The translations under genes were made by a program, and so were the position numbers. Positions 20,071-29,006 of a stretch of DNA of 64,000 nucleotides are shown here, piece by piece (within the stretch, counting starts at the first letter, position 1; each line of letters starts with the position of its first letter). The stretch is from the NCBI RefSeq assembly GCF_021173085.1, contig NZ_CP076412.1, forward strand, positions 1,736,001-1,800,000, written 5' to 3'. The DNA comes from Ralstonia wenshanensis (GTDB lineage: Bacteria > Pseudomonadota > Gammaproteobacteria > Burkholderiales > Burkholderiaceae). The notes under the pieces were generated by a model. The model made no database searches. It saw only the letters and a program-made list of their open reading frames with translations, and was not told where the DNA came from.

Positions 20071-20255
20071 GCGCATGTGTCCTCTGCGCGCCCGCTCTCA
20101 TGAAGCGCTTGACCCTGTGCTTAGTTCCTTTGGATAGTCCAGAAAGCGCCAGCTCTGCCGTATGGCCGTAAAGCACAATCAAAAAGGTTGTGTCGACAAC
20201 GGCCGGTAGGCCGCTGCCCCCGTCCATCGACTGAGCCCTGAGCAGGAGAAGCACG

Positions 20256-21824
20256 ATGCTGCCCCGTTTTGGTGACCTACGTATCGGTGCCCGTCTGGCC
20301 ATTGCGTTTCTGATTGCAGCTTTGCTTACCGCGCTGCTCGGCGGCATCGCCTATGCCAGGCTCTCGGCAATCGTTGGCGAGTGGAGGGGATATGAGTCGA
20401 TCACCGTAGCGAAACTGCGTTTGCTTCAACAGGCGAGAGACACGTTCGGCGATGCTGTTCACAACTACAAGGACTATGTCCTGAGAGGTGGCGATTACCG
20501 TGCCAAGTTCTTGGCGAATCTGGACGATATTGATAAGGCTGCGCAGATTTCACTTCGCATGGGGGCATTTGCGTCCACCGAAGAAAGCGCCGTCGAGACG
20601 CTTCTGACTGCAACGAAGGGCTACCGGGCTTCTTTGGCCAAGCTGGATGCCCTTGTCGAATCAGGCGCATCCATTGAAACCCGAGACAAAGGCGTTGCAG
20701 GGGCCGACAAGCCGATTGGCCAAGCGCTCGACGCGCTCATCAACATTGGTATGGAGCGCACGCGGGCGCAGGGCGAGACAGTCACCCATCTTGCGCAAAT
20801 CGCAGAGCAAACGATTATCGTGGTGACGATTGTCGCCATCGTAGCCGCAGTCATGCTTGCATTCTTCATCACGCGCAGCATTACTGTGCCGCTTGGCTTT
20901 GCCGTCTCGGCAACCGAGGCCGTGGCACGCGGAGATTTGACGCAGCAGATCAATACCCACGGCAAAGATGAAACCGGTCGCCTCTTGCGTGCACTGAGCG
21001 AAATGAACGCAAGCCTCTTGCGCGTCGTCGGCCATGTGCGCACGGGGGCTGACACGATGGCGTCTGCAACCAGCCAAATCGCGGCGGGCAATCTCGATCT
21101 ATCTGCGCGCACAGAAGAACAGGCCGGCTCGCTGGAAGAAACAGCCTCCAGCATGGAAGAGCTCACCGCGACTGTCAGGCAGAACGCCGACAACGCCCAG
21201 CAGGGAAGCACGCTGGCGAGCAGCGCTGCCAACATCGCTCAGAAGGGCAGTGTCGTGGTTGGGAAGGTCGTGAGCACTATGGCCGAAATCAGTGATGGGT
21301 CAAGCAAGATCGCTGACATCACCGGCATCATCGAAGGTATTGCATTCCAGACGAACATTCTTGCGCTCAATGCCGCCGTGGAGGCCGCCCGCGCGGGGGA
21401 TCAAGGCCGCGGCTTTGCAGTGGTGGCAGGTGAAGTTCGTGCACTTGCGCAACGTTCGGCCACGGCTGCGAAGGAAATCAAAGATTTGATTACTGCCTCT
21501 GTCAGCAAGGTTGAAGATGGTGCCCAATTGGCGTCTGAGGCCGGGGCGACAATGTCTGAAGTGACATCGGCTATCGCACGGGTGACAGGCATCATGAGCG
21601 AGATCGCCGAAGCTTCAGTTGAACAGAGCAGAGGTATCGAGCAGATCAACCTTGCGATTGCCCAGATGGATGAGATGACGCAGCAGAATGCCGCGCTTGT
21701 GGAGCAGGCCGCGTCAGCGTCTGCTTCGTTAGAGGATCATGGGCGCCAGCTTCGCGATGCAGTCGCATTCTTCCGCTTGGACAGCAGTGGGCAGATGATT
21801 GCGGCGCCGGTCGGAACGGCCTGA
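20256..21824 (+). CDS. Methyl-accepting chemotaxis protein
   Basis: The protein has 522 residues from the ATG at 20256, preceded by AGGAG. Transmembrane segments lie near residues 10-30 and 188-210, flanking a periplasmic four-helix-bundle type sensor of about 155 residues. A HAMP domain follows (about 211-263), then the long antiparallel cytoplasmic signalling hairpin. Its tip reads [20 protein letters not shown] near residues 364-385, the near-invariant receptor tip that contacts CheA and CheW. Glutamine and glutamate pairs in the flanking helices are plausible methylation sites. No C-terminal CheR/CheB-binding pentapeptide is present. No che genes lie nearby. The ligand is unknown. Confidence 0.93.
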   Translation: MLPRFGDLRIGARLAIAFLIAALLTALLGGIAYARLSAIVGEWRGYESITVAKLRLLQQARDTFGDAVHNYKDYVLRGGDYRAKFLANLDDIDKAAQISLRMGAFASTEESAVETLLTATKGYRASLAKLDALVESGASIETRDKGVAGADKPIGQALDALINIGMERTRAQGETVTHLAQIAEQTIIVVTIVAIVAAVMLAFFITRSITVPLGFAVSATEAVARGDLTQQINTHGKDETGRLLRALSEMNASLLRVVGHVRTGADTMASATSQIAAGNLDLSARTEEQAGSLEETASSMEELTATVRQNADNAQQGSTLASSAANIAQKGSVVVGKVVSTMAEISDGSSKIADITGIIEGIAFQTNILALNAAVEAARAGDQGRGFAVVAGEVRALAQRSATAAKEIKDLITASVSKVEDGAQLASEAGATMSEVTSAIARVTGIMSEIAEASVEQSRGIEQINLAIAQMDEMTQQNAALVEQAASASASLEDHGRQLRDAVAFFRLDSSGQMIAAPVGTA

Positions 21825-21880
21825 GACTGTGGTTGGCGCGGTGTGAATGGCAAGACAACGCGCTCAATACCGCGCGTTTC

Positions 21881-22228
21881 TTAATTTGGCGCGACCGAAT
21901 ACACAGCCGTATCAGCCCTGATGCCGAGGTCACGACGGAACGTTTCTGGATCGAACCCCTGCTGAATCTGCTGCGCCTCGATTGCGGATTTCGCGGCCTC
22001 CATCGCTTGGAGGCTGGCCCATTCGACGATGGACACCACGTTGAACTCGGCGGCGCCGGCTGTGTGCGTCAGCACTGAGCTTTTCAGGCAACCTGGTTGG
22101 GCCGCGAGCAGGGCCCTCGCTTGCTGGATGCGCTCCATGAAAGCCGGCATCGCGGCGGGAGGCACGGCGAAGCGGCCGATGCGGAAAACCGCCATGTGTG
22201 AGTCGTCGGAAGCTTGTGCGGATGTCAT
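21881..22228 (-). CDS. Antibiotic-biosynthesis-monooxygenase-like (ABM) protein, SoxR-controlled
   Basis: The protein has 115 residues from the ATG at 22228, preceded by GAGG. Residues 11-100 form a ferredoxin-like dimeric alpha/beta barrel fold of the ABM/quinol monooxygenase type: AVFRIGRFAVPPAAMPAFME, then AQPGCLKSSVLTH and FNVVSIVEWAS. Such proteins, including YgiN-type quinol monooxygenases, act on quinones or similar small aromatic compounds, though many members have no proven activity. The gene is divergent from soxR. Its promoter has the 19-base spacer and inverted repeat diagnostic of SoxR activation, so it is probably induced by redox-cycling compounds. That fits a quinone-modifying role, which remains inference. 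Confidence 0.78.
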   Translation of the reverse strand: MTSAQASDDSHMAVFRIGRFAVPPAAMPAFMERIQQARALLAAQPGCLKSSVLTHTAGAAEFNVVSIVEWASLQAMEAAKSAIEAQQIQQGFDPETFRRDLGIRADTAVYSVAPN

Positions 22229-22269
22229 GCTGAACCTCGTTATTAGGCGTGGATAAAAGATACCGCCGT

Positions 22270-22300
22270 ACTCTAAAATCTCAAGTAAGGTTGAGGTCAA
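22270..22300 (-). promoter_or_regulatory. SoxR-activated promoter with SoxR box
   Basis: On the minus strand -35 TTGACC (22300-22295) and -10 TAGAGT (22275-22270) are separated by exactly 19 bases, the stretched spacer typical of MerR-family activated promoters. Between them, at 22280-22295, lies the inverted repeat CTCAA-GTAAGG-TTGAG, matching the CTCAA-N6-TTGAG core of the E. coli soxS operator. It faces the ABM gene, and soxR starts 17 bases after the box. Confidence 0.85.
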
Positions 22301-22311
22301 GAGGTTCGCGC

Positions 22312-22791
22312 ATGAAAAAACTTCCTTTGGAAGAAATGGGTATTCCGCTCACGTTGAGCGTGGGAGAGGTATCCCGCCGCAGTGGCGTACCCGTGTCGAC
22401 ACTGCATTTCTACGAGACCAAAGGACTCATCGAAAGTCACCGCACGACGGGCAACCAGCGCCGATATTCGCGCGACGTCCTGCGCCGCGTAGCGTTTGTG
22501 CGTGTAGCACAGCGTGTCGGAATTTCTTTGGGTGAGATAGCGGCTGCGCTGGACAAACTGCCCAAGGGCAGCATTCCGGACCGCGAAGCGTGGTCGCGAT
22601 TGTCGACGACATGGCGCAGCGATCTTGATGAACGCATCGCTCAACTCAAGAAGCTGCGCGACACATTGGACGATTGCATTGGCTGTGGCTGCTTGTCGAT
22701 CGACCGGTGCCGCCTGCGCAATCCGCTGGACAAGCTAGCCCAGGAGGGGGCTGGTCCGCGACGACTGATGGTCAAACTTCCGAAATCGTAA
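22312..22791 (+). CDS. soxR: Redox-sensitive transcriptional activator SoxR
   Basis: The protein has 159 residues from the ATG at 22312 (MKKLPLEEMGIPLTLSVGE). The N-terminal MerR-type winged helix reads VGEVSRRSGVPVSTLHFYE, and a long dimerisation helix follows. The C-terminal C-x2-C-x-C-x5-C motif (CIGCGCLSIDRC, near residues 122-133) is the [2Fe-2S] ligand set of SoxR. Oxidation of the cluster turns the DNA-bound dimer into an activator. No soxS gene is seen, as is usual outside the enterics, where SoxR acts directly on nearby genes. The box in the divergent promoter indicates that the adjacent monooxygenase is a direct target. Confidence 0.95.
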   Translation: MKKLPLEEMGIPLTLSVGEVSRRSGVPVSTLHFYETKGLIESHRTTGNQRRYSRDVLRRVAFVRVAQRVGISLGEIAAALDKLPKGSIPDREAWSRLSTTWRSDLDERIAQLKKLRDTLDDCIGCGCLSIDRCRLRNPLDKLAQEGAGPRRLMVKLPKS

Positions 22792-22836
22792 TGACGGTAA
22801 GTCGCGGCGGTGCTCTGCAGACCTGCGCTCTTGCAG

Positions 22837-24375
22837 CTATGCAGGCAATCCGGCCAAGTTCAACGCATGGCCCAGTTTCGAGGCGAGCGCGGGCGCGCAG
22901 TCGACTCCGCTGAACTGTCGCTCGAAGCGGAAAGTCGGGTGCAATTCAAGCACGCGTGCCGCGGCGGTTCGAGCTTCGTCCAGCCGATTGAGGCCAACCA
23001 ATGGCCCGATCAGGATGACGTAGTTGATGCTGTGGCCCGGGTTTGATTGCACCGCCAGATAGGCCGCTTTTGCTGCTGCTGGCAACTCGTCCTGAAGAAA
23101 GTGCCCTAATGCCTGCGAACCGAATGCAGCAAATGCCCAGGAGTCGAATGGGCTGAGGCGCAAGGCGCGCTCGCCCCATTCGATTGATCGATCTGCCACG
23201 GCTGCCCAGCTGTAGAGGACGCTGCCGAAAATGTGGGCCAGTGCGGTCGAAAGGCTGAGCGATAGCGCAGCCTCCAGCGCCGCAAAAGCCGCAGCGCGAT
23301 CGTGTGCATCCATGCCGAGCGAGAAACCGGCGAATGTCAGCGACAACGCATCGTCGCGGCCGTGCTCCAGCGCAAGGCGTGCGTGGTGTATTGATGCGGC
23401 GCGGTCCGCTTCCTGCAGGCCAGCTCGAAGAAAGCGGTTGTGATAGCACATTGCTGCAAGCGCGTAAGCAAGCGCGTACGTGGGGTCCAGCGCCATTGCG
23501 CGGTGCAGCAGCGGCAGGGCGTTTGCCGCGCGGTCTGGCATACCGGAATCAACGTCGGGTTGGGCGCGTAACACGAGCTCGTAGGCATCAAGGCTATCCG
23601 GCCGTTTGCGGCGGATCCGCTCCACCTCGGCACGACGCAAGCTCGGCTCGATCGCACCGACCACCGCCAACGCGATCTCGTCCTGCAAGGCGAACACATC
23701 ACCGAGCTTGCGATCGTATCGATCTGCCCAGACATGCACACCGCTTTCCGCATCGACAAGCTGTGCGTGAATCCGCACGTGGTCTTCGCTTCTGCGCACG
23801 CTGCCTTCGAGCACGTAACGCACGCCAAGATCGCGGCGAACCTGCTTCACGTCGATGGAGCGATCTCGGTAGATGAAGCTGGAGCTGCGTGCGATCACGA
23901 ACAGCCACTTGATGCGCGATAGGCCGGTGATGATGTCGTCGACCACCCCATCGGCAAACCATTCGGCATCAGCTGTGTTCTCGAATGGCAGTACCGCGAT
24001 CGATGGCTTTTCCAGCATCTGTCCGGCGGACCACTGCGCCGTATAGCCCGCCCCATGCTGAGCACGCGTGGCAGGCGGCCCAACATAGCGATAGCCATGG
24101 CGGGGCAACGTCTCGATCCAGCCTGCGCCGTTGTCTTGAGCGAGCACGCGGCGCAGCGCTGCGATCTGCACCGTGAGGTTGCTCTCCTCGACCACCAGCT
24201 TTGGCCACGCCGCTTCAATCAGCGCATCCTTGCTCACAGGCGCAGGGGCATGCTCAAGCAACAGGTGCAGCAAGGCAACCGCGCGCCGGCCGAGAAGCGT
24301 TGGCTCGCCACCGCGAAACAGGATTCCTGCCTCGGCATCGAGCGCGAACTGCTCAAACTTGTAAGTGCCTGACAT
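22837..24375 (-). CDS. CadC-like winged-helix regulator with TPR domain
   Basis: The protein has 512 residues from the ATG at 24375 (MSGTYKFEQFALDAEAGILF). The frame extends to 24837 but overlaps the divergent cupin, so the shorter start is preferred. Residues about 1-95 are an OmpR/PhoB-type winged helix (SKDALIEAAWPKLVVEESNL, then IETLPRHGYRYVG). Residues about 115-260 resemble the TolB-N/adenylate-cyclase-associated segment that includes SIAVLPFENTADAEWFADG and YVLEGSVRRS. The rest is TPR-like helical repeat. No clear transmembrane helix separates the domains, unlike CadC itself. These proteins are cytoplasmic one-component regulators without a receiver domain. It is divergent from the cupin gene at 24499, a plausible target. 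Confidence 0.82.
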   Translation of the reverse strand: MSGTYKFEQFALDAEAGILFRGGEPTLLGRRAVALLHLLLEHAPAPVSKDALIEAAWPKLVVEESNLTVQIAALRRVLAQDNGAGWIETLPRHGYRYVGPPATRAQHGAGYTAQWSAGQMLEKPSIAVLPFENTADAEWFADGVVDDIITGLSRIKWLFVIARSSSFIYRDRSIDVKQVRRDLGVRYVLEGSVRRSEDHVRIHAQLVDAESGVHVWADRYDRKLGDVFALQDEIALAVVGAIEPSLRRAEVERIRRKRPDSLDAYELVLRAQPDVDSGMPDRAANALPLLHRAMALDPTYALAYALAAMCYHNRFLRAGLQEADRAASIHHARLALEHGRDDALSLTFAGFSLGMDAHDRAAAFAALEAALSLSLSTALAHIFGSVLYSWAAVADRSIEWGERALRLSPFDSWAFAAFGSQALGHFLQDELPAAAKAAYLAVQSNPGHSINYVILIGPLVGLNRLDEARTAAARVLELHPTFRFERQFSGVDCAPALASKLGHALNLAGLPA

Positions 24376-24498
24376 GGTGACGGTGTCCGTAGCTTCGGCA
24401 AAATTTTGCAATAAATTCGGATGAGATTCACGACCTTTCGGCGGCACAGATGCAGAGTCAAGACACTCTTCCATACCCTGAACTCGTGGAGGTTCATC

Positions 24499-24957
24499 AT
24501 GACTGCAGAAGCGATTATCCGAATGCCCGGAGAGGGCAGGCAGGTGCGGCTTGCCGGGCAACCCATGGCCTTCCTCGTCACCGCAGAGAGTACCCGCTAC
24601 ACGTCGATGTTCGAATGGACGATCCCGGTCGGCTTTTCCACCGGGATGCACGTGCATCGCGTACAGGAGGAAACCTACTATGTGTTGGAGGGCGAGTGCG
24701 ACTGGCAAGTTGGCGACCAGCGTGTGTGCGCGACGCCGGGTGCCTACCTCTTCCTGCCGCCCGGCGTCCCGCACAACATCGGCAATACTTCCGGCAAGCT
24801 GGTGCGTGTTCTGCTCACCGTGTCGCCGCCCGGGCACGAGCGCTATTTCGAAGAGATTGCCGATATCGTGGCGCGGGGTAATGGAGCGGACTCTGCAAGG
24901 ATTGCCGAGCTTCGCGCCCGGTACGACACGGACCAGTTATCGTCGCTCGGTACGTAG
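24499..24957 (+). CDS. Cupin domain protein
   Basis: The protein has 152 residues from the ATG at 24499, with GGAGG at 24488-24492. The single conserved cupin beta-barrel shows motif 1 as GMHVHRVQEETYYVLEGE (His, His and Glu metal ligands) and motif 2 as PGAYLFLPPGVPHNIGN (His). It therefore keeps a plausible mononuclear metal site. Similar proteins include quercetinase-like dioxygenases and many small sugar- or sensor-binding proteins, so the substrate is open. It is divergent from the CadC-like regulator, with 123 bases between the start codons. Confidence 0.8.
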   Translation: MTAEAIIRMPGEGRQVRLAGQPMAFLVTAESTRYTSMFEWTIPVGFSTGMHVHRVQEETYYVLEGECDWQVGDQRVCATPGAYLFLPPGVPHNIGNTSGKLVRVLLTVSPPGHERYFEEIADIVARGNGADSARIAELRARYDTDQLSSLGT

Positions 24958-25166
24958 ATGTCGTCGTGAGTATCGACAGGCGCGGGAACGCCAGGAGGCA
25001 GATGCTTACAGCGTCTGCTTGCCCTGGCGTGAGGAGCGCAGCGCACCGCTTATGGCAGTTCCTCCGGCGGGCCGAGGGAGCGTGAAAAGGGCCGGCTCGC
25101 GGTCGTCTTTTCCGGCTTGCGGCCTATATTGGTGTGACGGTCGGCATTGCTCGAGCGGAGGGCCCA

Positions 25167-25679
25167 ATGAAACGCTTGTACACCTTCATCACGGTTTCAA
25201 CGTTCGTGCTTACGGGACTAGTGCTCCAATCCTGCGTCGCATTGGGTGAAAAGCCGCTTGATGAGCAACTGGCCGGCGCCTGGACGTATGTCTCGGTCGA
25301 TACTGTTCGCCCAGATGGCAGTCGCGCGCCCATGTATGGGCCGCATCCGCAGGGCCTCGTCATCTTTGACGGCCACGGTCACTACGCGCTGGTGAATTCA
25401 CGCGCCGACCTGCCAAAGTACGTCGCCAACGACCGCATGAAGGGCAGTGCGGACGAGTATCGCGCGGTAGCGCAAGGTTCGATTGCGCACTTTGGCAGGT
25501 ACGTCGTAAATCAAGCGGACAGAACCATCACCTTCCGCATTGAGACGAGCACATTTCCGAACTGGAACGGGGTAGAGCAGCGCAGGCCGTTCGTTCTCTC
25601 GGGAGATGAATTGCGATGGACCACGCCTGCCGCCTCGGGAGGGGGCTCTGGAGAAATTGTGTTGAAGCGAGCCAGATGA
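25167..25679 (+). CDS. Lipocalin-like lipoprotein
   Basis: The protein has 170 residues from the ATG at 25167 (MKRLYTFITVSTFVLTGLVL) with a lipobox LQSC, so it is an N-terminal lipoprotein exported by Sec and anchored to a membrane. After the signal the sequence reads LAGAWTYVSVDTVRPDGSR, GLVIFDGHGHYALV and later ITFRIETSTFPNWNGVEQRR. That pattern matches the lipocalin-like (Lipocalin_5) family of small calycin proteins of unknown ligand. No conserved partner gene is adjacent. The bases between 24958 and 25166 hold no gene. Confidence 0.75.
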   Translation: MKRLYTFITVSTFVLTGLVLQSCVALGEKPLDEQLAGAWTYVSVDTVRPDGSRAPMYGPHPQGLVIFDGHGHYALVNSRADLPKYVANDRMKGSADEYRAVAQGSIAHFGRYVVNQADRTITFRIETSTFPNWNGVEQRRPFVLSGDELRWTTPAASGGGSGEIVLKRAR

Positions 25680-25703
25680 CGCTGGCGCGTAGCGCTTGAG
25701 TGC

Positions 25704-25874
25704 TTACCCGGGCTTCAAGGAATGCGCGCGGCGCAAATGGTCTGTTGACTTGCGCAGCTTGATCGCCCAAGCCACAACCGGCTCATTGGCATCGTCGACC
25801 TTCAGGACGATGAGCATGCCGGTGTAGCGGGCTTTCCGGTTTGGCCAGAACGGACGTCCCAAGCCCCGTCGAGC
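25704..25874 (-). pseudogene. Possible gene fragment
   Basis: A stop-delimited minus-strand frame of 56 codons has a protein-like sequence: GRPFWPNRKARYTGMLIVLK, then VDDANEPVVAWAIKLRKSTD, then HLRRAHSLKPG and a stop at 25704-25706. It has no proper start codon with a ribosome binding site; the only internal ATG would give 37 residues. It looks like the surviving C-terminus of a lost gene. The family is not recognised. Confidence 0.35.
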
Positions 25875-25946
25875 TCAAGACGGTATGATCGCCAGCAGTC
25901 TCGAGAATCGCTCGGGGACGACGCCAATGATGGCAAGGAGAACCGC

Positions 25947-26273
25947 ATGATCAAGGTCACCGTGATGTACCCGTACACCGAAGGCGCGCGCTTCGACCAC
26001 GACTACTATCGCGACCGGCACATGCCGATGGTGAAGGCGAGGTTGGGCAGTGCCTGCGCCTACTACACCGTCGAAAAAGGCTTGGCCGGTGGAGCGCCCG
26101 GTACACCGCCTGCCTTCGTGGCGATGTGCGCGTTGATCTGCGATTCGGCCGAAGGCTTCCAGGCTGCCATGCAAGAGCACGGCGCCGAGATCATGGGTGA
26201 CATTGCCAACTACACCGACATCGCACCGGTGGTTCAGGTCAGCGAGGTCGTGGTCGAGCGGTCGGATCGTTGA
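25947..26273 (+). CDS. EthD family protein
   Basis: The protein has 108 residues from the ATG at 25947, preceded by AAGGAGAACC. It matches the EthD family of small ferredoxin-fold proteins, with MIKVTVMYPYTEGARFDHDY, then YRDRHMPMVKARLG, EGFQAAMQEHGAEIMGDIAN and the ending APVVQVSEVVVE. The prototype EthD is needed for an ether-degrading cytochrome P450 system, but most genomic homologues have no known role. No P450 or ferredoxin reductase gene lies nearby. It stands alone between the possible fragment and the short-chain dehydrogenase. Confidence 0.8.
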   Translation: MIKVTVMYPYTEGARFDHDYYRDRHMPMVKARLGSACAYYTVEKGLAGGAPGTPPAFVAMCALICDSAEGFQAAMQEHGAEIMGDIANYTDIAPVVQVSEVVVERSDR

Positions 26274-26338
26274 GCGCATCCTCTGGCATCGTGCGGCAAG
26301 CACGTGGAAAGCCGTTTTCTCCAAAGCAGTCCATCCCA

Positions 26339-27052
26339 TTACCAGCGGACAGTCCTGCCGCGATAGTCGAGATATTCGAGGCCCGGCCGCCCCAGTTTGT
26401 TCAGAATCACGTTCACGACGCCCGGAACGCTTTCCTCGATTGACAATCGGCCCTCGGGGCCGCCGAGGTCGGTGCGTACCCAACCGGGGGCGATCAGCAG
26501 CATGGCCAAGGGCGTGTGCGCCTGGCGCGCTGCGAAGCTGCGCATGAACTGGTTCAGCGCCGCCTTGCTGCCGCGATAGAGCTCGCGCTGGCCGGATTCG
26601 TTGTCGGCAATGCTGCCTTGCCCCGACGACATGATCCCGATCAGGCCGGCCGGCGGAACAAGATCGGCCATGCGTTCGACCACGCGCATCGGGCTGAGCG
26701 CATTGGTGATCATCAGCGCCACGAAATCCTCCGTGGAGACCTCGCCGATGGTCTGCGTCGGATCCGGGTTGGTTGTCCCCGCGTTGACGAACAGAACGTC
26801 GAACATCCGGCCGGACAGGCGCTCACGCAAGGCCTGGATCTGCTCGGGCCGCGTGATATCCAGCGTTTCGATCTCGATCCGGTCCGGATGCGCATTGGCG
26901 AGATCATGCAAGAGCGTCCGGCTGCTGCCGGCGCGGACCGTGCCCACGACATTCCATCCGTTTTTCAGGAATTCGGCGGCCATGGCGTAGCCAAGACCCC
27001 GTGAGGCGCCGATCAGCAAAACGGTAGGCGTGTGGATGGGAGCGTCGGACAA
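26339..27052 (-). CDS. Short-chain dehydrogenase/reductase (SDR)
   Basis: The protein has 237 residues from a TTG at 27052, chosen because GGAG lies 6 bases upstream; the frame to 27130 would overlap the divergent LysR leader. The Rossmann motif is GASRGLGYAMA near residue 15, the NAG motif is FVNAGTTN, and the active site reads SSGQG... with catalytic YRGSK (Tyr-x-x-x-Lys). Substrate and cofactor preference are not assignable. The gene is divergent from a LysR regulator at 27185 with 132 bases between starts, the classic layout of a LysR regulator controlling its neighbour. Confidence 0.85.
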   Translation of the reverse strand: MSDAPIHTPTVLLIGASRGLGYAMAAEFLKNGWNVVGTVRAGSSRTLLHDLANAHPDRIEIETLDITRPEQIQALRERLSGRMFDVLFVNAGTTNPDPTQTIGEVSTEDFVALMITNALSPMRVVERMADLVPPAGLIGIMSSGQGSIADNESGQRELYRGSKAALNQFMRSFAARQAHTPLAMLLIAPGWVRTDLGGPEGRLSIEESVPGVVNVILNKLGRPGLEYLDYRGRTVRW

Positions 27053-27184
27053 GGCGTTCTCCGTTGTGCGCAGGTGATGCAATGCATTGTCGACAGAACT
27101 CGCGTCTTGCACCAGACGCCTGGCTGGCAATTCACGATTGCACCGGACGCCATGGTTCGATGCGTTTTCGATTATTCTGGCCGC

Positions 27185-28141
27185 ATGTCACGCGTTGATC
27201 TCAACCTCCTGCCCGCACTGGATGCATTGCTCAGCGAGCGGAGTGTTACCGGTGCGGCCCGGCGTCTGAATCTCAGCGTCTCGGCCATGAGCCGCACGCT
27301 TTCGCGCTTGCGCGTCGCGACGGGCGATCCCTTGCTGTTGCAGGCTGGCCGCGCGCTGGTGCTGACGCCTTATGCCGAGCAACTGAGCCAGCGTATTCCT
27401 GCACTGGCCCGTGAAGCAGAGGCGGCGCTCAGTCGTGCTGAACATCGGTTCGACGTGGCCACCCTTGCGCAATGCTTCACGGTGCGCGCGGGTGAGGGCT
27501 TCGTCGATCTGCTTGGCGCGGCGTTGATGGATCGCCTCCAACGCGCCGCGCCCGGCGTGCAGGTCCGCTTCACGCCCAAGCCGGACTGGAACGCGCAGCC
27601 GTTGCGGGACGGTGCGATTGATCTGGAGATCGGTATTGTCCGGACGGCTGCTCCTGAGGTCCGTACCCGGCCGCTTTTCCACGATCGCTATGTGGGCGTG
27701 TGTCGCGCGGGCCATCCTCAGCTCGGCGCTGCGCCCATCAGCCTGGAACAATGGGCAGCATGTGGCCACGTCATGGTTTCGCGGACAGGCCAAACGGAAA
27801 ATGCGATCGACGTGTCATTGGAGCCGCCAAACCTTCGGCGGAAGGTGGCAATCGTGGTGCCGTCTTATATGAGCGCGATGCAACTGGTGCGCCATTCGGA
27901 CTTGTTCGCCGCCGTTCCACGTTCCTGCCTGGGGAATGCCTTTGTAACGGATTTCACGGCGGCCAATGGGTTGCAGTATTTCGAACTGCCGCTGGCCATA
28001 CCCGCTTTCACCATTTCAGAGATCTGGCATCCGCGCCTTGATCACGATCCGGCGCATCAATGGTTTCGCACTGAAGTTCTAGAGCTGTGCCGTGCGGCAT
28101 ATCCGCAGAATCCGCTCGAGATACGCGCCGAAGGCAGGTAG
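27185..28141 (+). CDS. LysR-type transcriptional regulator
   Basis: The protein has 318 residues from the ATG at 27185. The winged helix-turn-helix reads LNLLPALDALLSERSVTGAA, then RRLNLSVSAMSRTLSRLR, and the effector-binding domain follows with DLEIGIVRTAAPEVRTRPLF. It belongs to the NodD/PcpR-like branch of the family, judging from the opening MSRVDLNLL. The divergent SDR gene is its most likely target. Inducer unknown. Confidence 0.88.
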   Translation: MSRVDLNLLPALDALLSERSVTGAARRLNLSVSAMSRTLSRLRVATGDPLLLQAGRALVLTPYAEQLSQRIPALAREAEAALSRAEHRFDVATLAQCFTVRAGEGFVDLLGAALMDRLQRAAPGVQVRFTPKPDWNAQPLRDGAIDLEIGIVRTAAPEVRTRPLFHDRYVGVCRAGHPQLGAAPISLEQWAACGHVMVSRTGQTENAIDVSLEPPNLRRKVAIVVPSYMSAMQLVRHSDLFAAVPRSCLGNAFVTDFTAANGLQYFELPLAIPAFTISEIWHPRLDHDPAHQWFRTEVLELCRAAYPQNPLEIRAEGR

Positions 28142-28290
28142 GCCGTTATCGCTGGAAAGAGAGCGTGGAGCGCTGGGTGGCCGGTACCCAAGATAGGCGG
28201 ACGTCCCGCCATGCATCGCCGAAACTTCGCGCCACGGCGGGATAGGGGGGCAGGGCGCGTCGCTGGCGCTCGAGGTGTATTGCCGCCTTC

Positions 28291-28734
28291 TCAGGCAGTC
28301 GTGGAGAACAGGCTTCCCGAACGCTTGCCTTCCGCTTGCTGCGCCTGTGCAAGTTGGCCGATTGCAGTTTCAAGTGCCGCAGAGACCGAGCTTGCCTCCG
28401 TCGACAGCGCCTGAAGCCGGGCAGCCGCTTCCTTGTCGACAGTGGCTTGTTTCGATTCGGCTTCCATCTGGCTTTGCAATGCTGAAAGCCGCTGCCGCAG
28501 CGCATTGATCTGCGCTTTCAACTGTTTGACCACGGGGCTGTCGCTGGACGTGCCCGCGTCGCTCGATGATGATGGATTCAGGCCAGTCGATGATTGCGCT
28601 TGGTCCGTGTTCGAAAGGATGTCGTTGCCTTTCAAGGTGGAAGGAGCCGCAGCTTCATTCGCTGCTGAGGCGCTGGATGGGCGGCTCGCCGCAGGCGGCA
28701 CGGCGTTGGGCGTGAGTGAGGGATCGACTCGCAT
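28291..28734 (-). CDS. Hypothetical protein with C-terminal coiled coil
   Basis: The protein has 147 residues from the ATG at 28734 (MRVDPSLTPNAVPPAASRP). An in-frame codon at 28764 is also possible. Residues 1-70 are low complexity (Ser, Ala, Pro, Asn, Asp). Residues about 75-135 are a heptad-like helix: SPVVKQLKAQINALRQRLSA, then LQSQMEAESKQATVDKEAAA. There is no signal peptide or membrane segment. The Ser/Asp-rich head followed by a short coiled coil resembles small uncharacterised Burkholderiales proteins. Function unknown. It is transcribed away from acnB. Confidence 0.65.
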   Translation of the reverse strand: MRVDPSLTPNAVPPAASRPSSASAANEAAAPSTLKGNDILSNTDQAQSSTGLNPSSSSDAGTSSDSPVVKQLKAQINALRQRLSALQSQMEAESKQATVDKEAAARLQALSTEASSVSAALETAIGQLAQAQQAEGKRSGSLFSTTA

Positions 28735-28878
28735 GGCTGATTCTTCTTGTTTGAATGTCGGCAACCCGTGATGTGCTTGCCGCTATACATCGGAATGTTT
28801 CTTCGGCATGTCCGCCTGGAACTTGAGGAAGACCGAAGAGGCTTCAGTGCGCGGAAGGCCGCGGATTATTTGCTTGAC

Positions 28879-28929
28879 TCTTATATAAGATATAAGACAT
28901 TTGACCGGGTGGGGTATTGCGATTAGAAT
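28879..28929 (+). promoter_or_regulatory. acnB promoter with adjacent palindrome
   Basis: -35 TTGACC (28901-28906) and -10 TAGAAT (28924-28929) are separated by 17 bases, a near-consensus sigma-70 promoter 77 bases before acnB. Immediately upstream lies the perfect 12-base palindrome TCTTATATAAGA (28879-28890), followed by a further TATAAGA half-copy. The position suits a regulator binding just upstream of the -35. Confidence 0.8.
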
Positions 28930-29006
28930 CGCGCCCAAGCGGCGCCCGGACCAGCCTCGGGGTGCCCGAAAAGATTCCCCTGTAACGTCATCTCAGCAGG
29001 TCTCCC

